A stretch of DNA of 64,000 nucleotides from Siphonodentalium dalli (GCA_032622095.1 CP136063.1:283147426-283211425); one strand, 5' to 3'; positions 50,601-61,150 are shown, numbered from the stretch's first letter. Numbers and translations: made by a program. Notes: a model not told the origin generated them from the letters alone.

Positions 50601-52512
50601 GTGCCACTAAATGTTCAAACTATACGAAATTTCCTTCAAAATTTCTCGATTTCTTATTTGCCATCCCCCCATGATATCTGTAGGTGGTCAACTGGTCCGG
50701 GTTTTCAGTAAGGCGGGTACAAATGATGATTATGTGGCCTTATAGCGACAGCTTGTGCCACTAAATGTTCTAACTATACGAAATTTCCTTCAAAATGTGT
50801 CGATTCCTTATTTGCCATCCCCCCAGGATATATGTGGGTGGTCAACCGACGGTCAACTGGTCCGGGTTTTCAGTAAGGCGGGTACAAATGATGATTATGT
50901 GGCCATATAGCGACAGCTTGTGCCACTAAATGTTCAAACTATACGAAATTTCCTTCAAAATTTGTCGATTCCTTATTTGCCATCCCCCCAGGATATATGT
51001 GGGTGGTCAACCGACGGTCAACTGGTCCGGGTTTTCAGTAAGGCGGGTACAAATGATGATTATGTGGCCATATAGCGACAGCTTGTGCCACTAAATGTTC
51101 AAACTATACGAAATTTCCTTCAAAATTTCTCGATTTCTTATTTGCCATCCCCCCATGATATCTGTAGGTGGTCAGCCGACGGTCAACTGGTCCGGGTTTT
51201 CAGTAAGGCGGGTACAAATGTTGATTATGTGGCCTTATAGCGACAGCTTGTGCCACTAAATGTTCAAACTATACGAAATTTCCTTCAAAATTTGTTGATT
51301 CCTTATTTGCCATCCCCCCAGGATATCTGTGGGTGGTCAACCGACGGTCAACTGGTCCGGGTTTTCAGTAAGGCGGGTACAAATGATGATTATGTGGCCA
51401 TATAGCGACAGCTTGTGCCACTAAATGTTCAAACTATACGAAATTTCCTTCAAAATTTGTCGATTTCTTATTTGCCATCCCCCCAGGATATCTGTGGGTG
51501 GTCAACCGACGGTCAACTGGTCCGGGTTTTCAGTAAGGCGGGTACAAATGGTGATTATGTGGCCATATAGCGACAGCTTGTGCCACTAAATGTTCAAACT
51601 ATACGAAATTTTCTTCAAAATTTGTCGATTTCTTATTTGCCATCCCCCCAGGATATCTGTGGGTGGTCAACCGACGGTCAACTGGTCCGGGTTTTCAGTA
51701 AGGCGGGTACAAATGATGATTATGTGGCCATATAGCGACAGCTTGTGCCACTAAATGTTCAAACTATACGAAATTTCCTTCAAAATTTGTCGATTCGTTA
51801 TTTGCCATCCCCCCAGGATATCTGTGGGTGGTCAACCAACGGTCAACTGGTCCGGGTTTTCAGTAAGGCGGGTACAAATGATGATTATGTGGCCATATAG
51901 CGACAGCTTGTGCCACTAAATGTTCAAACTATACGAAATTTCCTTCAACATTTGTCAATTCCTTATTTGCCATCCCCCAGGATATCTGTGGGTGGCCAAC
52001 CGACGGTCAACTGGTCCGGGTTTTCAGTAAGGCGGGTACAAATGATGATTATGTGGCCATATAGCGACAGCTTGTGCCACTAAATGTTCAAACTATACGA
52101 AATTTCCTTCAAAATTTGTCGATTTCTTATTTGCCATCCCCCCAGGATATCTGTGGGTGGTCAACCGACGGTCAACTGGTCCGGGTTTTCAGTAAGGCGG
52201 GTACAAATGGTGATTATGTGGCCATATAGCGACAGCTTGTGCCACTAAATGTTCAAACTATACGAAATTTCCTTCAAAATTTGTCGATTTATTATTTGCC
52301 ATCCCCCCATGATTTCTGTAGGTGGTCAACCGACGGTCAACTGGTCCGGGTTTTCAGTAAGGCGGGTACAAATGGTGATTATGTGGCCATATAGCGACAG
52401 CTTGTGCCACTAAATGTTCAAACTATACGAAATTTCCTTCAAAATTTGTCGATTTCTTATTTGCCATCCCCCCATGATATATGTAGGTGGTCAACCGACG
52501 GTCAACTGGGCC
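35676..52512 (-). repeat. 165-bp satellite, right arm, about 102 monomers
   Basis: Same monomer as the left arm in reverse orientation. Higher-order repetition is plain: the rare GACGGTCCAC variant occurs at 44761, 46739 and 48881, spacings of about 12 and 13 monomers, with neighbouring variants (GGGTTTACAG, ATTTCATTTAAAATT, CATATAGAGACAG) recurring in the same order. Confidence 0.98.
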
Positions 52513-52661
52513 TAATGATCACGAAGGCGGTAGGAATCCTCGTTATAATAGCGGATTGTGATGATATGATATGTTTTCTTTTGTTTAAAATACCATCGGA
52601 TGGCAAATAGCGCATATCGGTAGAATCGCTATTTGCCATCCGATGGCGAATAGCCGCTGCC
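52500..52661 (-). repeat. Right terminal inverted repeat with subterminal hairpin
   Basis: Reverse complement of the left end: it ends GGCGAATAGCCGCTGCC, which read inward is GGCAGCGGCTATTCGCC, 14 of 17 matching the left tip. It carries the same 20-bp stem hairpin (52600-52647). Confidence 0.88.
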
Positions 52662-52840
52662 GACATATACTGCCATATAACGTACACATAATAGCATAGA
52701 TATAGATGATCTAACCACTCCAGCTGACATATACTGCCATATAACGTAGACATAATAGCATGGATATAGATGATCTAACCACTCCAGCTGACCTCTACTG
52801 GCCTCTAATAACGTACACATAATAGCATGGATATTCAATT
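52662..52840. repeat. 64-bp tandem repeat, right flank of the fold-back element
   Basis: Continues the array broken at 26206, starting with the second copy of GACATATAC, for about 2.7 units with the last one diverged. Confidence 0.92.
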
Positions 52841-53299
52841 TAACCAAGTTCGTTTTAGCTCCGAGGCGAATTATATATATACTTTTTCGTGGTTTCATCT
52901 TCAAATAATTAGATATTGAAATAAAGGAAAAACAAATTAGACTAAGTCAATGTGCATGGACAGAATGGATGTCTGTGTATTCACTTTGGACAGAGAAAAT
53001 ATTAATCAGAAAACTGGAAAATTAAAATATTTATATCGCCATAAATGCATATACGAATATATAGGCGAATTGCTTATTTATAACAGATTAAAATGTACTG
53101 TTCACTAACAGGGTGTTATCAATGAACCTGCAGTACCGCTATCATGGGTGCATTTAAATCGCGGATGAGATATGAGATTTATTTCACATATAGAAATGTT
53201 AATATGAATTCTGAATTCACAAACCAGAGACTGTTTTCCTGGGACAAATGTGATTATTCAGATATTTCGATGCTGTGGTGTGGCATATGCGAAATAAAA
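52841..53299. other. No gene recognised
   Basis: AT-rich sequence; no supported frame. Confidence 0.5.
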
Positions 53300-53640
53300 A
53301 GCCCGGGCCAGACGAACCACTCAGCCTGTTCTCATGAAAATAAGCACAATACGGGCTTATTTAGAATGTCGCGTTTTATATGCCCATATAGAGCTTATTT
53401 GAGGACGTATGGGCGTAAATTTTTTCGTTCAAATTATTCCCATATATAGCTTATTTCAATACGAAGTAAGCTCATGTAGGCACTATGTAATCTACTTTGT
53501 TCATCGACGCGACTTACTGGTGAGATGAACGCTCTTTATAACATGTGTTCACTGCGGCCGGTGCCATTCAACGGAATAACCAGCATACGTTCAATATGAG
53601 CTTATTTCAGAATCAAATAAGTCCAATATGAACCTATTTG
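53300..53640. repeat. Dispersed repeat A, copy 2
   Basis: Related to 25140-25330 (GAAGTAAGCTCAT, ATCGACGCGACTTACTGG, GCCATTCAACGGAATAAC), same orientation. It also has repeated GGGCTTATTT / CCCATATA blocks. The 101-codon frame at 53144-53449 overlaps it and is not supported. Confidence 0.7.
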
Positions 53641-54724
53641 CAAGAAGATATGTTGAAACACTGCACCGCCGCACTATCTGGACATTAATCTATTGAAAGA
53701 AGAGAAGATAAATACCCTGATGTGTATAATAAGAGTATAATAGGTGTATATGAGAAATCTTCAACTTACCTGAAATTTCTTGTGTTCACGCGAACTTTAG
53801 CTTCTATAAAATGCGGTTAAATTACTGTTGTCTTGTTAGGATGGACGAAATATATTCAGCCATGAAGTATTGTGTATATAAAGCGACCAATGGGATAGCA
53901 GATGGTTAAGTAGAATAAGAACCACTTGGTCATTCGTGGAAGTAATCTGTTCGAGTGTCTTTTCCTCAGATTTAGTGAACATCAGTTGTGACCACGATGG
54001 TTCTCATCCGACAGATGTTCTCCAATTTAGATCGCAACATGCAGCGGTGACCATGAGGATGGGTATTGACTCGCGAAAGCCTTCAAATTCTCAATATTAA
54101 CGAAATTCTTTTCGGAATACCATATATCTCGTCCCAAAGTAATAAGAAACTGTTCGATATAATTCAGCAATATATCGTAGCAACAAAGCGTTTCGATAAC
54201 TGAATTTAAAAACAAAATACATTCACAAGGAAGGACTACAAATTGTCTAAGTACACCGGTAAATATAGGAACTACGCAGTTTAGTAATCTACTGGCTCCC
54301 CACTTATGGACCTACTCCCCCAACCCAATCACCAGTTCTCTATTACCTTGATCTACCGTATGTACTGTCTTCCAGAGTAGCTGACTAACACTTGACTAAC
54401 ATTTTTATATGAAGAAAATACCCATTTGCACAAAACCCTGCTCCAACATTAGTTAGAACGAACAAAAATCACACAGACCCCGCCAAATGTTATAGCTACC
54501 AAACCAGCCAAAACCCATATAGCTCTGGAAGGCACAACAATCACCATAAAATAACTCAATCATGCATGTAAATATGTTCAGCTGTCATCTTGTAAACATT
54601 TTGTATTTAAATCGACTATATTGGGAGAAGGGCTTCATAAGTTGAAAAAACTTGTGCCCCAATCCCTTTTGTACTATTTGCAAATAAAATACGTTTCAAG
54701 TAATGAGGATGAGTAAGAATCCCG
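53641..54724. other. No gene supported
   Basis: A 62-codon minus-strand frame at 54027-54215 (ending LHVAI) has coding-like composition but no domain, no splice support and no neighbours. Nothing else was seen. Confidence 0.45.
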
Positions 54725-54910
54725 GCCTGTTCTCGAGAGAATAAGTACTATACGGGCTTATTTTTAATTTCTCGTTTTAGACCCATATTGAGCGTATTTA
54801 AGGGGAAATACGATATATATATATATATATGGGCGTAAAACACAGCGTTCAAATACGCCCATATATAGTGCTTATTTAAATGCAAAATAAGCACATATTG
54901 GCACCCTTTG
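54725..54910. repeat. Dispersed repeat A, partial copy 3
   Basis: ACGGGCTTATTT, ACCCATATTGAGCGTATTT and GCCCATATATAGTGCTTATT match the start of copy 2. It includes an (AT)n microsatellite near 54812-54830. Confidence 0.6.
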
Positions 54911-54914
54911 CTCA

Positions 54915-55960
54915 ACTTTACTTTGTAAAGTGCGTGCGTTGGTACGTGCGTGCGTCCGTCAACAATTTTCTTTGGCACACCCTACATGTCATATCCCTCA
55001 CCCGATCGTCACCAAACTTCATATGGATCATTTGGGTGACTAGATGGGAGCTTACCAATATCTTTCCAATGTTCAATGAAAAACATGGGCGGTGGCAGCC
55101 ATCGTGGATTTTACTCTTTGCATCACTAAATTATTTGGCACACACTACAGGCCACACCCCTCGTCCGATCATCACCAAACTCCATATGGATATTCGGGGT
55201 GACCTCTAGATGGGAGCCTACCATTTGTCCGAATTATGTTTTTGAAAAACATGGCCACCAATGGCCATATTGGATTTCAAATTTGGATCCATCGGCACAC
55301 CATGCAGTCCACAATTATCGTTGAAATGTGTTGAAAAATTACAGGCATTTTTGGATCACCTCTAGATGGGAGCTATTTAATTTAAACGACATCCGATGAA
55401 AAACATGGCCTCTGGCAGCCACCTGGTATTTTACTCTTTGCATCACTAAATCCTTTGACACACCCTATACAGACCACACCCGACCTCATTCGACCTTTAC
55501 CAAACTTTATACGGATCCTCGGGGTGACCTCTCGATGAGAGCTTATCATTTTGTCCGAATTCTGTTAAAAACATGGCTGCCAGCTGCCATCTTGGATTTT
55601 ACACTTTGTATAACTAAATCCTTTAGCACAATATACAGGCCACATCTCTAATCCGATCGTCACCAAACTTCACATGGATCTTCGAGGTGCCCTCCAGATG
55701 GGAGCTTACCATTATTTTTTACCGAATTATGTTTAAAAAACAACGTGGCTGCCAGTGGCCATCTTGGATTTCACTCTTTGCATGACTATATTTTAGCACA
55801 CCATACATGTCACAGCTCTCATCTGATCGTCACCAAAATTCATACGAATCTTCGGAGTGTCCTCCAGATGGGAGCTTACCATTTTTTCCGAATTTTGTTA
55901 AAAACGTGGGTGCCACCGATCATCATGTATTTTCCTCCTTGTGTTACTAAATCCGTCGGG
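54915..55960. repeat. Diverged tandem repeat of about 165 bp, about 6 units
   Basis: Each unit has CCGATCGTCACCAAACTTCA, GATCTTCGGGGTGACCTC, GATGGGAGCTTACC, ATGGCTGCCAGCTGCCATC and TTGGATTTTACTCTTTGCAT. GGGAGC landmarks at 55046, 55212, 55368, 55537, 55699 and 55869 give spacings of 156-170. Units are far more diverged than in the fold-back satellite and unrelated to it in sequence. Frames across it are spurious. Confidence 0.85.
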
Positions 55961-56046
55961 TGTTTAGTACTACATATAGACATGCAAAGGTTCTTATCGC
56001 TCCATTAACTGTAACATTTGACAATTTAGCCAAACTTGCTCAACAG

Positions 56047-56764
56047 TTGGATATCCAATGCCTGGTACGCACAACATTAGTTGGATATCCAATGCCTGGT
56101 ACGCACAACATTAGTTGGATATCCAATGCCTGGTACGCACAACATTAGTTGGATATCCAATGCCTGGTACGCACAACATTAGTTGGATATCCAATGCCTG
56201 GTACGCACAACATTAGTTGGATATCCAATGCCTGGTTCGCACAACATTAGTTGGATATCCAATGACTGGTACGCACAACATTAGTTGGATATCCAATGCC
56301 TGGTACGCACAACATTAGTTGGATATCCAATGCCTGGTACGCACAACATTAGTTGGATATCCAATGCCTGGTACGCACAACATTAGTTGGATATCCAATG
56401 CCTGGTTCGCACAACATTAGTTGGATATCCAATGCCTGGTACGCACAACATTAGTTGGATATCCAATGCCTGGTACGCACAACATTAGTTGGATATCCAA
56501 TGCCTGGTTCGCACAACATTAGTTGGATATCCAATGACTGGTACGCACAACATTAGTTGGATATCCAATGCCTGGTACGCACAACATTAGTTGGATATCC
56601 AATGCCTGGTACGCACAACATTAGTTGGATATCCAATGCCTGGTACGCACAACATTAGTTGGATATCCAATGCCTGGTTCGCACAACATTAGTTGGATAT
56701 CCAATGCCTGGTACGCACAACATTAGTTGGATATCCAATGCCTGGTCCGCACAACATTAGTTGG
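56047..56764. repeat. 34-bp minisatellite, about 21 copies
   Basis: Unit TTGGATATCCAATGCCTGGT followed by ACGCACAACATTAG. Each unit has a perfect 12-bp palindrome TTGGATATCCAA. Variants are few (TACGC/TTCGC, GCC/GAC). Confidence 0.97.
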
Positions 56765-57248
56765 GAATTACAGACCCAAAAGTTGGTTGAGTTTGTTCTA
56801 ATAGTTTGATATTCCAACAAGTATTTAGGGACAAATTTGTTTTTAGACCGATAGTCGATTATTGTCCTATCCTCGGTCAAAGATTTTGACTAAAAAACAA
56901 TTAGTTTGAAATTTTCAACAATTAAAGTAGGAAATTTCCAACTCTAACAGTTAGAAAGTTTGATGTACCGATTGTATTAAGGGGTGCAATTAGAAAGTCC
57001 AAGGTGGATACACACAACATATAAACTCTAGTCACGTCCCTTGTTAACCATGGTGATTCCTTATCCGGTCCTAACTAACATCGGCGCCGACTTATCATGT
57101 GACGTGAGCGTGGTCAGATTGTGTATGCCACAGAACCAATTAACTTTCCAACACACTTTAAGAAAACAATTCCAACTCTATAGGAAAACTCAATTGCACA
57201 CATGATGGTGGTAATCCGGCCGACCTTTGGTGGGTTTCAGTCAAGCCT
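56765..57248. other. No gene recognised
   Basis: Unique-looking AT-rich sequence with no supported frame. Confidence 0.5.
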
Positions 57249-57678
57249 GGGTTTAGTGTGCCTGTCATTTGCAGAATGAGGCCCCAGAGGGTTAATTTAG
57301 AGACGTTATCCCGCATAGCGGGCGAGCATCACTAAATTCACTCTCTTAGAACCTCATTCTACATGGCCTCATCTGCTATGGAGACATAGACTATTAAAGT
57401 TCCCAAACGGCTATGTATACACCCACTGGGAACCTCGATTATGCAATGTGTCGTCTGCCCATTTGGAGATATAGAGAAACTTCGCTAAAATGAAATGGAA
57501 TCTATGTGAAGAAATTTGTTTAGAAATTTGATAATAAAGAAACTTTCCAAAGAAGATGAGGCATAAGCAGAATGAGGTCCTCAGAGTGTGAATTTAGTGA
57601 CGCTGTCCCCTATATATAGTGTCACTAAATTAACCCTCTGGGGACCTCATTCTGTAAATAACAGGCACACTAAACTCA
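57249..57678. mobile_element. Inverted-repeat element made of two hairpins
   Basis: 57249-57300 (GTTTAGTGTGCCTGTCATTT ... GAGGGTTAATTTAG) mirrors 57624-57678. Each end is itself a hairpin: GCAGAATGAGG ... CCTCATTCTAC at 57271-57363 and GCAGAATGAGG ... CCTCATTCTG at 57567-57655. No target duplication was identified. Confidence 0.7.
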
Positions 57679-58289
57679 GACTTGGTTTCCGTGCATGGTA
57701 TACTGATGGTCATTACGCTCCGGTTTATCTCTCACGTCGATACCGACTTTTCACTAAATGTTGCGTTGGGCGTCACTTGATGGTGTATTTTAGGGTGCCA
57801 ACTTCATATATGACAGAAAGGTGAGCATTTACGGTGGTAAGTTTTTTCCAAAACTATATGTCCAACTTTGATTTTCCAAATTTCCACTTGAAGATCGAAT
57901 TGTCAGCTCTATAGAAAACTTCATTTGCACCCAACTGATACATGAACCTAAGATTGTCGGACAATTCCGTACTGACGCCCCTTTTGAAATGTTCCCACCA
58001 ATGAATATGAATCCTACTACAATTGTATGCTGTCGTTTCGTCTGTCTGTCGTCTGCTTATATTATTTGAACAACGCCCCAAACTGAAATACTAGACCCTT
58101 CGAATGTATATTATATTCATTACTATAACTATAATCCATTCAGTATAGAAAGGGTTTAATAATTCAACACTACTGTTTTCCGTCAATTTTTTGTATATAT
58201 GTGTTCATTTTTTTTCCTTCGCCGAAAGACAGTTATATATTGGATTGCCCATGGACTTTATATTTCGGTCCTATCTTCCTATAGCTGAT
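57679..58289. other. No gene firmly recognised; 3' flank of the EF-hand gene
   Basis: A 75-codon minus-strand frame (57854-58081) has coding-like composition but no domain or splice evidence. The region immediately below 58290 would be the 3' UTR of the EF-hand gene. Confidence 0.4.
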
Positions 58290-58393
58290 TTAATCCTCGT
58301 TGATATCTTCATCGTCATTCACATTTTCGTCGGGATCATCCAAGAAATCGAATGAGCCTTCATCAAATTCCTCGGCACTCAAGAAATCATCGT
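58290..58393 (-). CDS. EF-hand protein, terminal exon
   Basis: The minus strand reads an excellent acceptor (CTGCTCTTTTTCAG) then AC GAT GAT ... TAA at 58290. It encodes DDFLSAEEFD and then a very acidic tail rich in Asp/Glu, ending NED. Joined to the exon at 60787-60931 (which ends in phase 1 with a single G), the split codon becomes GAC (Asp) and completes the loop D-T-N-D-D-D-F-L-S-A-E-E. This is a canonical 12-residue EF-hand loop with acids at 1, 3, 5 and 12 and Leu at 8. An acidic C-terminal tail is common in secretory-pathway or secreted calcium-binding proteins. No retention signal of the HDEL type is present. Confidence 0.75.
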
Positions 58394-58646
58394 CTGAAAA
58401 AGAGCAGTTTTTTTTCAATTCTACAAACATCACTTTTTATTTCAAGAGAACTATCCAAATTCCCGTCGACGAGCAAATTTCTTGTGGTACAATCGGAAAG
58501 GTTTAAGGGTCAGCATTATATTTTGCCCAAATTTCCTGATAAATTCAAAATGGATTGTCTAAAAATCTGTCCGGAATTACTTTTTTATTTTTGATACAAG
58601 AAATTTTTTATTGTAACACAATATTTAAGAACCATCAGCCCGTTGA

Positions 58647-58734
58647 CAATTATAATACCAATTTACTACAATTATAATCCCATTTACTACAATTATAATC
58701 CCATTTACTATAATTATAATCCCATTTACTATAC
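58647..58734. repeat. 21-bp minisatellite, 4 copies
   Basis: Unit CAATTATAATCCCATTTACT plus A. It lies in the intron or 3' region of the EF-hand gene. Confidence 0.9.
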
Positions 58735-58776
58735 TAGTAATAGGAACAACATTTAAAATTTCGCTGTTTTCAGATA

Positions 58777-58994
58777 TCAAGAACGTCTGTAAAATACAGC
58801 TTTTTCAAACGTGCAGTCCATATATCCATGATATATTATCTGTATATTATGAAATTCAAAATTTTCTTCGGATGGATTCAGAGGACTTCTTTGTTGAAAA
58901 TGTGTTGCAATTTTGCCTGGATTTATACAAAACGAGCGTCTGGACATTAATGCCGGAGCGAACATAGATGTCCCATGTTTAACTGCATAGCTCA
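58777..58994 (-). CDS. Possible alternative terminal exon within the EF-hand gene intron
   Basis: On the minus strand a good acceptor (CATGTTTTATTTCAG) is followed by an open frame of 72 codons after a split codon, ending in TGA. The peptide (SYAVKHGTSMFAPALMSRRS ... CTFEKAVFYRRS) looks coding in composition but matches no domain I recognise. If spliced from the donor at 60787, the phase is compatible (G|TG = Val), but the second EF-hand loop would then be lost. AATAAA motifs follow near 58610. It may instead be an unrelated nested exon or chance. Confidence 0.25.
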
Positions 58995-60586
58995 CTGAAA
59001 TAAAACATGAGTTTTTGTCAACTACAAGTACAAATTGTGAATTTTGCAGTTTCAGTCCACTCAAAAAACTCAAGTGTTAAAATAAATACACCAACCAATT
59101 GTTATATTATCCCAACCCGTAAATTGCTGCACCATACGCTTGGAATTCCAATTGTATATAACACCTTCACAGAGTTCTGAAATTGGAATATCACCCTTTA
59201 AGAGTAGCACTGACAATACGATGATAAGGGGCACTTGAAATTGCACTTACATGAAAATTAGTGTATGACGTTTCTATGTCACGCCATTTGATTGGAGCCT
59301 CGTTGTGGAATTATCTATGCGGAGTAAAACGTTTTATTGTCCGCCACTGTTTCATGTATTCATCAGGCCTATTCATGTTTGTTTTTATCTCTTCCACATG
59401 CATGTCCTACATGAGTTTTGGATCTTGCTCAGGATGGAATCACCACAAATATTGATCAGTTTGCATCTTGTTGTATCATTTGTCGTTTAACTTCGGACCA
59501 CTGAGTGGTTTAAACAATATTTATTTATGCCGTCTAAGAACATATATAATATATTTTACAAATGTTTATGACATGATTTAGAATAGATGAGGGTGAATAG
59601 GATCCAACAACAAGTGATCCATCGCTTATGTTGAGTTATCTCCTCAGACAAGAAAAAGACATGGAGTATATAAGAAGAGCGGAGGGCAAGAGGCCAAGTT
59701 GAAGAGGACTGGATATGAATGACAGAATATGAATAACATGATAATGATGAATTTAATAAGCGTAGAAAATTGATGAATCTGCTGAGGTTAGAGAGAGGGT
59801 GAGATACAGAGGGAGTGAGAGAGAGAAAGAGAGAGAGAGAGAGCTATAACTGCCGTGTGTTCATGAATACTTAACGCATTTTTTTACTTTTTACTTTTAA
59901 TGTTCTTTTCGTTTTTAAATTACTGAGTGATGACTGACATGACAGTCCACACTCCACATTTGCAAATGATAAAGCAGGTTGCAAATTGATCAAGTGATCA
60001 ATATTGGTGATGATTCCACCCTGATCAAGAGTCATGACTCATGTACGATATGTGGAAGAGAAAAAACATACGTTTCTAACATGATTTCCAATAGTTTAGT
60101 GCTCGACACATGTAGGGTATTGGACAGATTCAACAGTGACATTTTGAAGGTGTTGAGCCAACACCTTTAAGTGTTGAGCCCAACACAATCAAGTGGTTAT
60201 CCAACACTAAATCATGAAAGTGTCACTATTCATTTCTAAGACATATATAGAGTTAAACTTGCATGGGTGCTGTTCGTACACTCAAAGTGCTGTCACTGTA
60301 CACAATCTTGGAAAGTGGTGTATATGTTACAGTCAAATTGTGAAACCAGTCATTTCGTGAAACGACTAAAATTTTCAGTCATTTCGCGAAACCACTGTGA
60401 GTGCCAGTTACTTCATGAAATTCATGAAATTCTTTACACACTTGAGTTTTAACAGTGTGTATAAATTAAAGACACCCACACTGTCAGAGTGCGTACACAC
60501 TGCAGTGTGTGTCTATGTGCAAAACGTGTGTGTCTGCTCTCCTTGTTTACCTTGTATTTGTCGAGAAAAAAAATTATTGTCTGCAA
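58995..60586. other. Probable intron of the EF-hand gene
   Basis: No supported coding segment. Contains a GA-rich microsatellite (59794-59842) and a cluster of small inverted and direct AACACNTTTAAGTGTTGAGC-like motifs at 60140-60230. Confidence 0.5.
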
Positions 60587-60765
60587 CTTCCACCCACAGT
60601 GCATAATCACACTTCCACCCACAGTGCACACTCACACTTCCACACACAGTGCATAATCACACTTCCACCCACAGTGCATAATCACACTTCCACCCACAGT
60701 GCATAATCACACTTCCACCCACAGTGCATAATCACACTTCCACCCACAGTGCACACTCACACGCT
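60587..60765. repeat. 25-bp minisatellite, about 7 copies
   Basis: Unit ACTTCCACCCACAGTGCATA followed by ATCAC, ending 20 bp from the EF-hand exon donor on the intron side. Confidence 0.95.
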
Positions 60766-60786
60766 GTGCACATGCAGTTGACTCAC

Positions 60787-60931
60787 CATTTGTGTCTGCA
60801 AGGTGAAACTTTTCCTTAATTAAGTCGAGTGAATCACCGAGCCTTGTGACGAATTCCTTTTTTGAAATTAAGTCATCGCCATCTGTATCATACCCGCTAA
60901 AGTCTGAGGGAATTTTAACGAATGTTTTCTG
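60787..60931 (-). CDS. EF-hand protein, penultimate exon
   Basis: Bounded on the minus strand by a TATTTTTCAG acceptor and an AATG|GTGAGT donor. It encodes 48 codons plus one base. It contains YDTDGDDLISKKEF, a canonical EF-hand loop (Asp at 1, 3, 5; Ile at 8; Glu at 12) and ends FHLADTN, the beginning of the next loop, finished by the exon at 58290-58393. Entering helix residues (FVKIPSDF) and exiting helix (FVTRLGDSLDLIKEKF) fit a paired EF-hand. The acceptor is a tandem CAGCAG, so a one-residue variant is possible. Upstream exons, and so the full domain count, lie beyond the 50-bp satellite outside the window. It could belong to a calmodulin-like, calumenin-like or matrix EF-hand protein; the visible part does not decide. 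Confidence 0.8.
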
Positions 60932-61150
60932 CTGAAAAATATTAAAGGTATAGTTAGAACATTCTCACCAAAGATTTCAATAGAATAAACCTTCAATTTA
61001 TGCTAATCCGATATGAAGCGCTGCACAGGAGACAACAGCTAACCACACACCGACCGTGTCACAATGCATGCCCATTTCCACCCTGACATATGCATGCCAC
61101 CACACATCTTCGAAAATCCAACCTTTGGTTGTAAACTTTGGTCTGAGACT
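60932..61150. other. Intron sequence upstream of the EF-hand exon
   Basis: No coding segment. Includes a polypyrimidine-type acceptor on the minus strand at its lower edge. Confidence 0.5.

Larger units (their letters stand above)
26207..52661. mobile_element. Giant 26,455-bp fold-back transposon with satellite arms
   Basis: Terminal inverted repeats (26207-26365 and 52500-52661, about 95% alike), a 9-bp target duplication, and two opposed arms consisting only of a 165-bp satellite. Left arm 26353-35675 is in plus orientation; right arm 35676-52512 is in minus orientation. No frame above 80 codons that is not satellite, so the element is non-autonomous. Long inverted repeats built from tandem units plus a 9-bp duplication are the hallmarks of the Drosophila FB class and of Mutator-like fold-back elements; assignment to that group is inference from structure. 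A chimeric-read artefact is unlikely because the terminal repeats and the target site are both consistent with one transposition. Confidence 0.85.

Noticed and set aside
26353-52512. CENP-B box in the 165-bp satellite
   Set aside because: The nearest match (TTTCGTATAGTTTGAAC) lacks the required A and CGGG positions.
26207-52661. Helitron/pearl-type element carrying satellite core repeats
   Set aside because: Pearl-like elements lack long terminal inverted repeats and a 9-bp duplication; both are present here.
53144-53449. 101-codon frame
   Set aside because: Overlaps dispersed repeat A, which is non-coding in its other copies.
58300-58506. Ser-rich plus-strand frame
   Set aside because: Antisense of the acidic terminal exon of the EF-hand gene.
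60509-60706. 65-codon frame with repeated HTSTHSA
   Set aside because: A translation of the 25-bp minisatellite.
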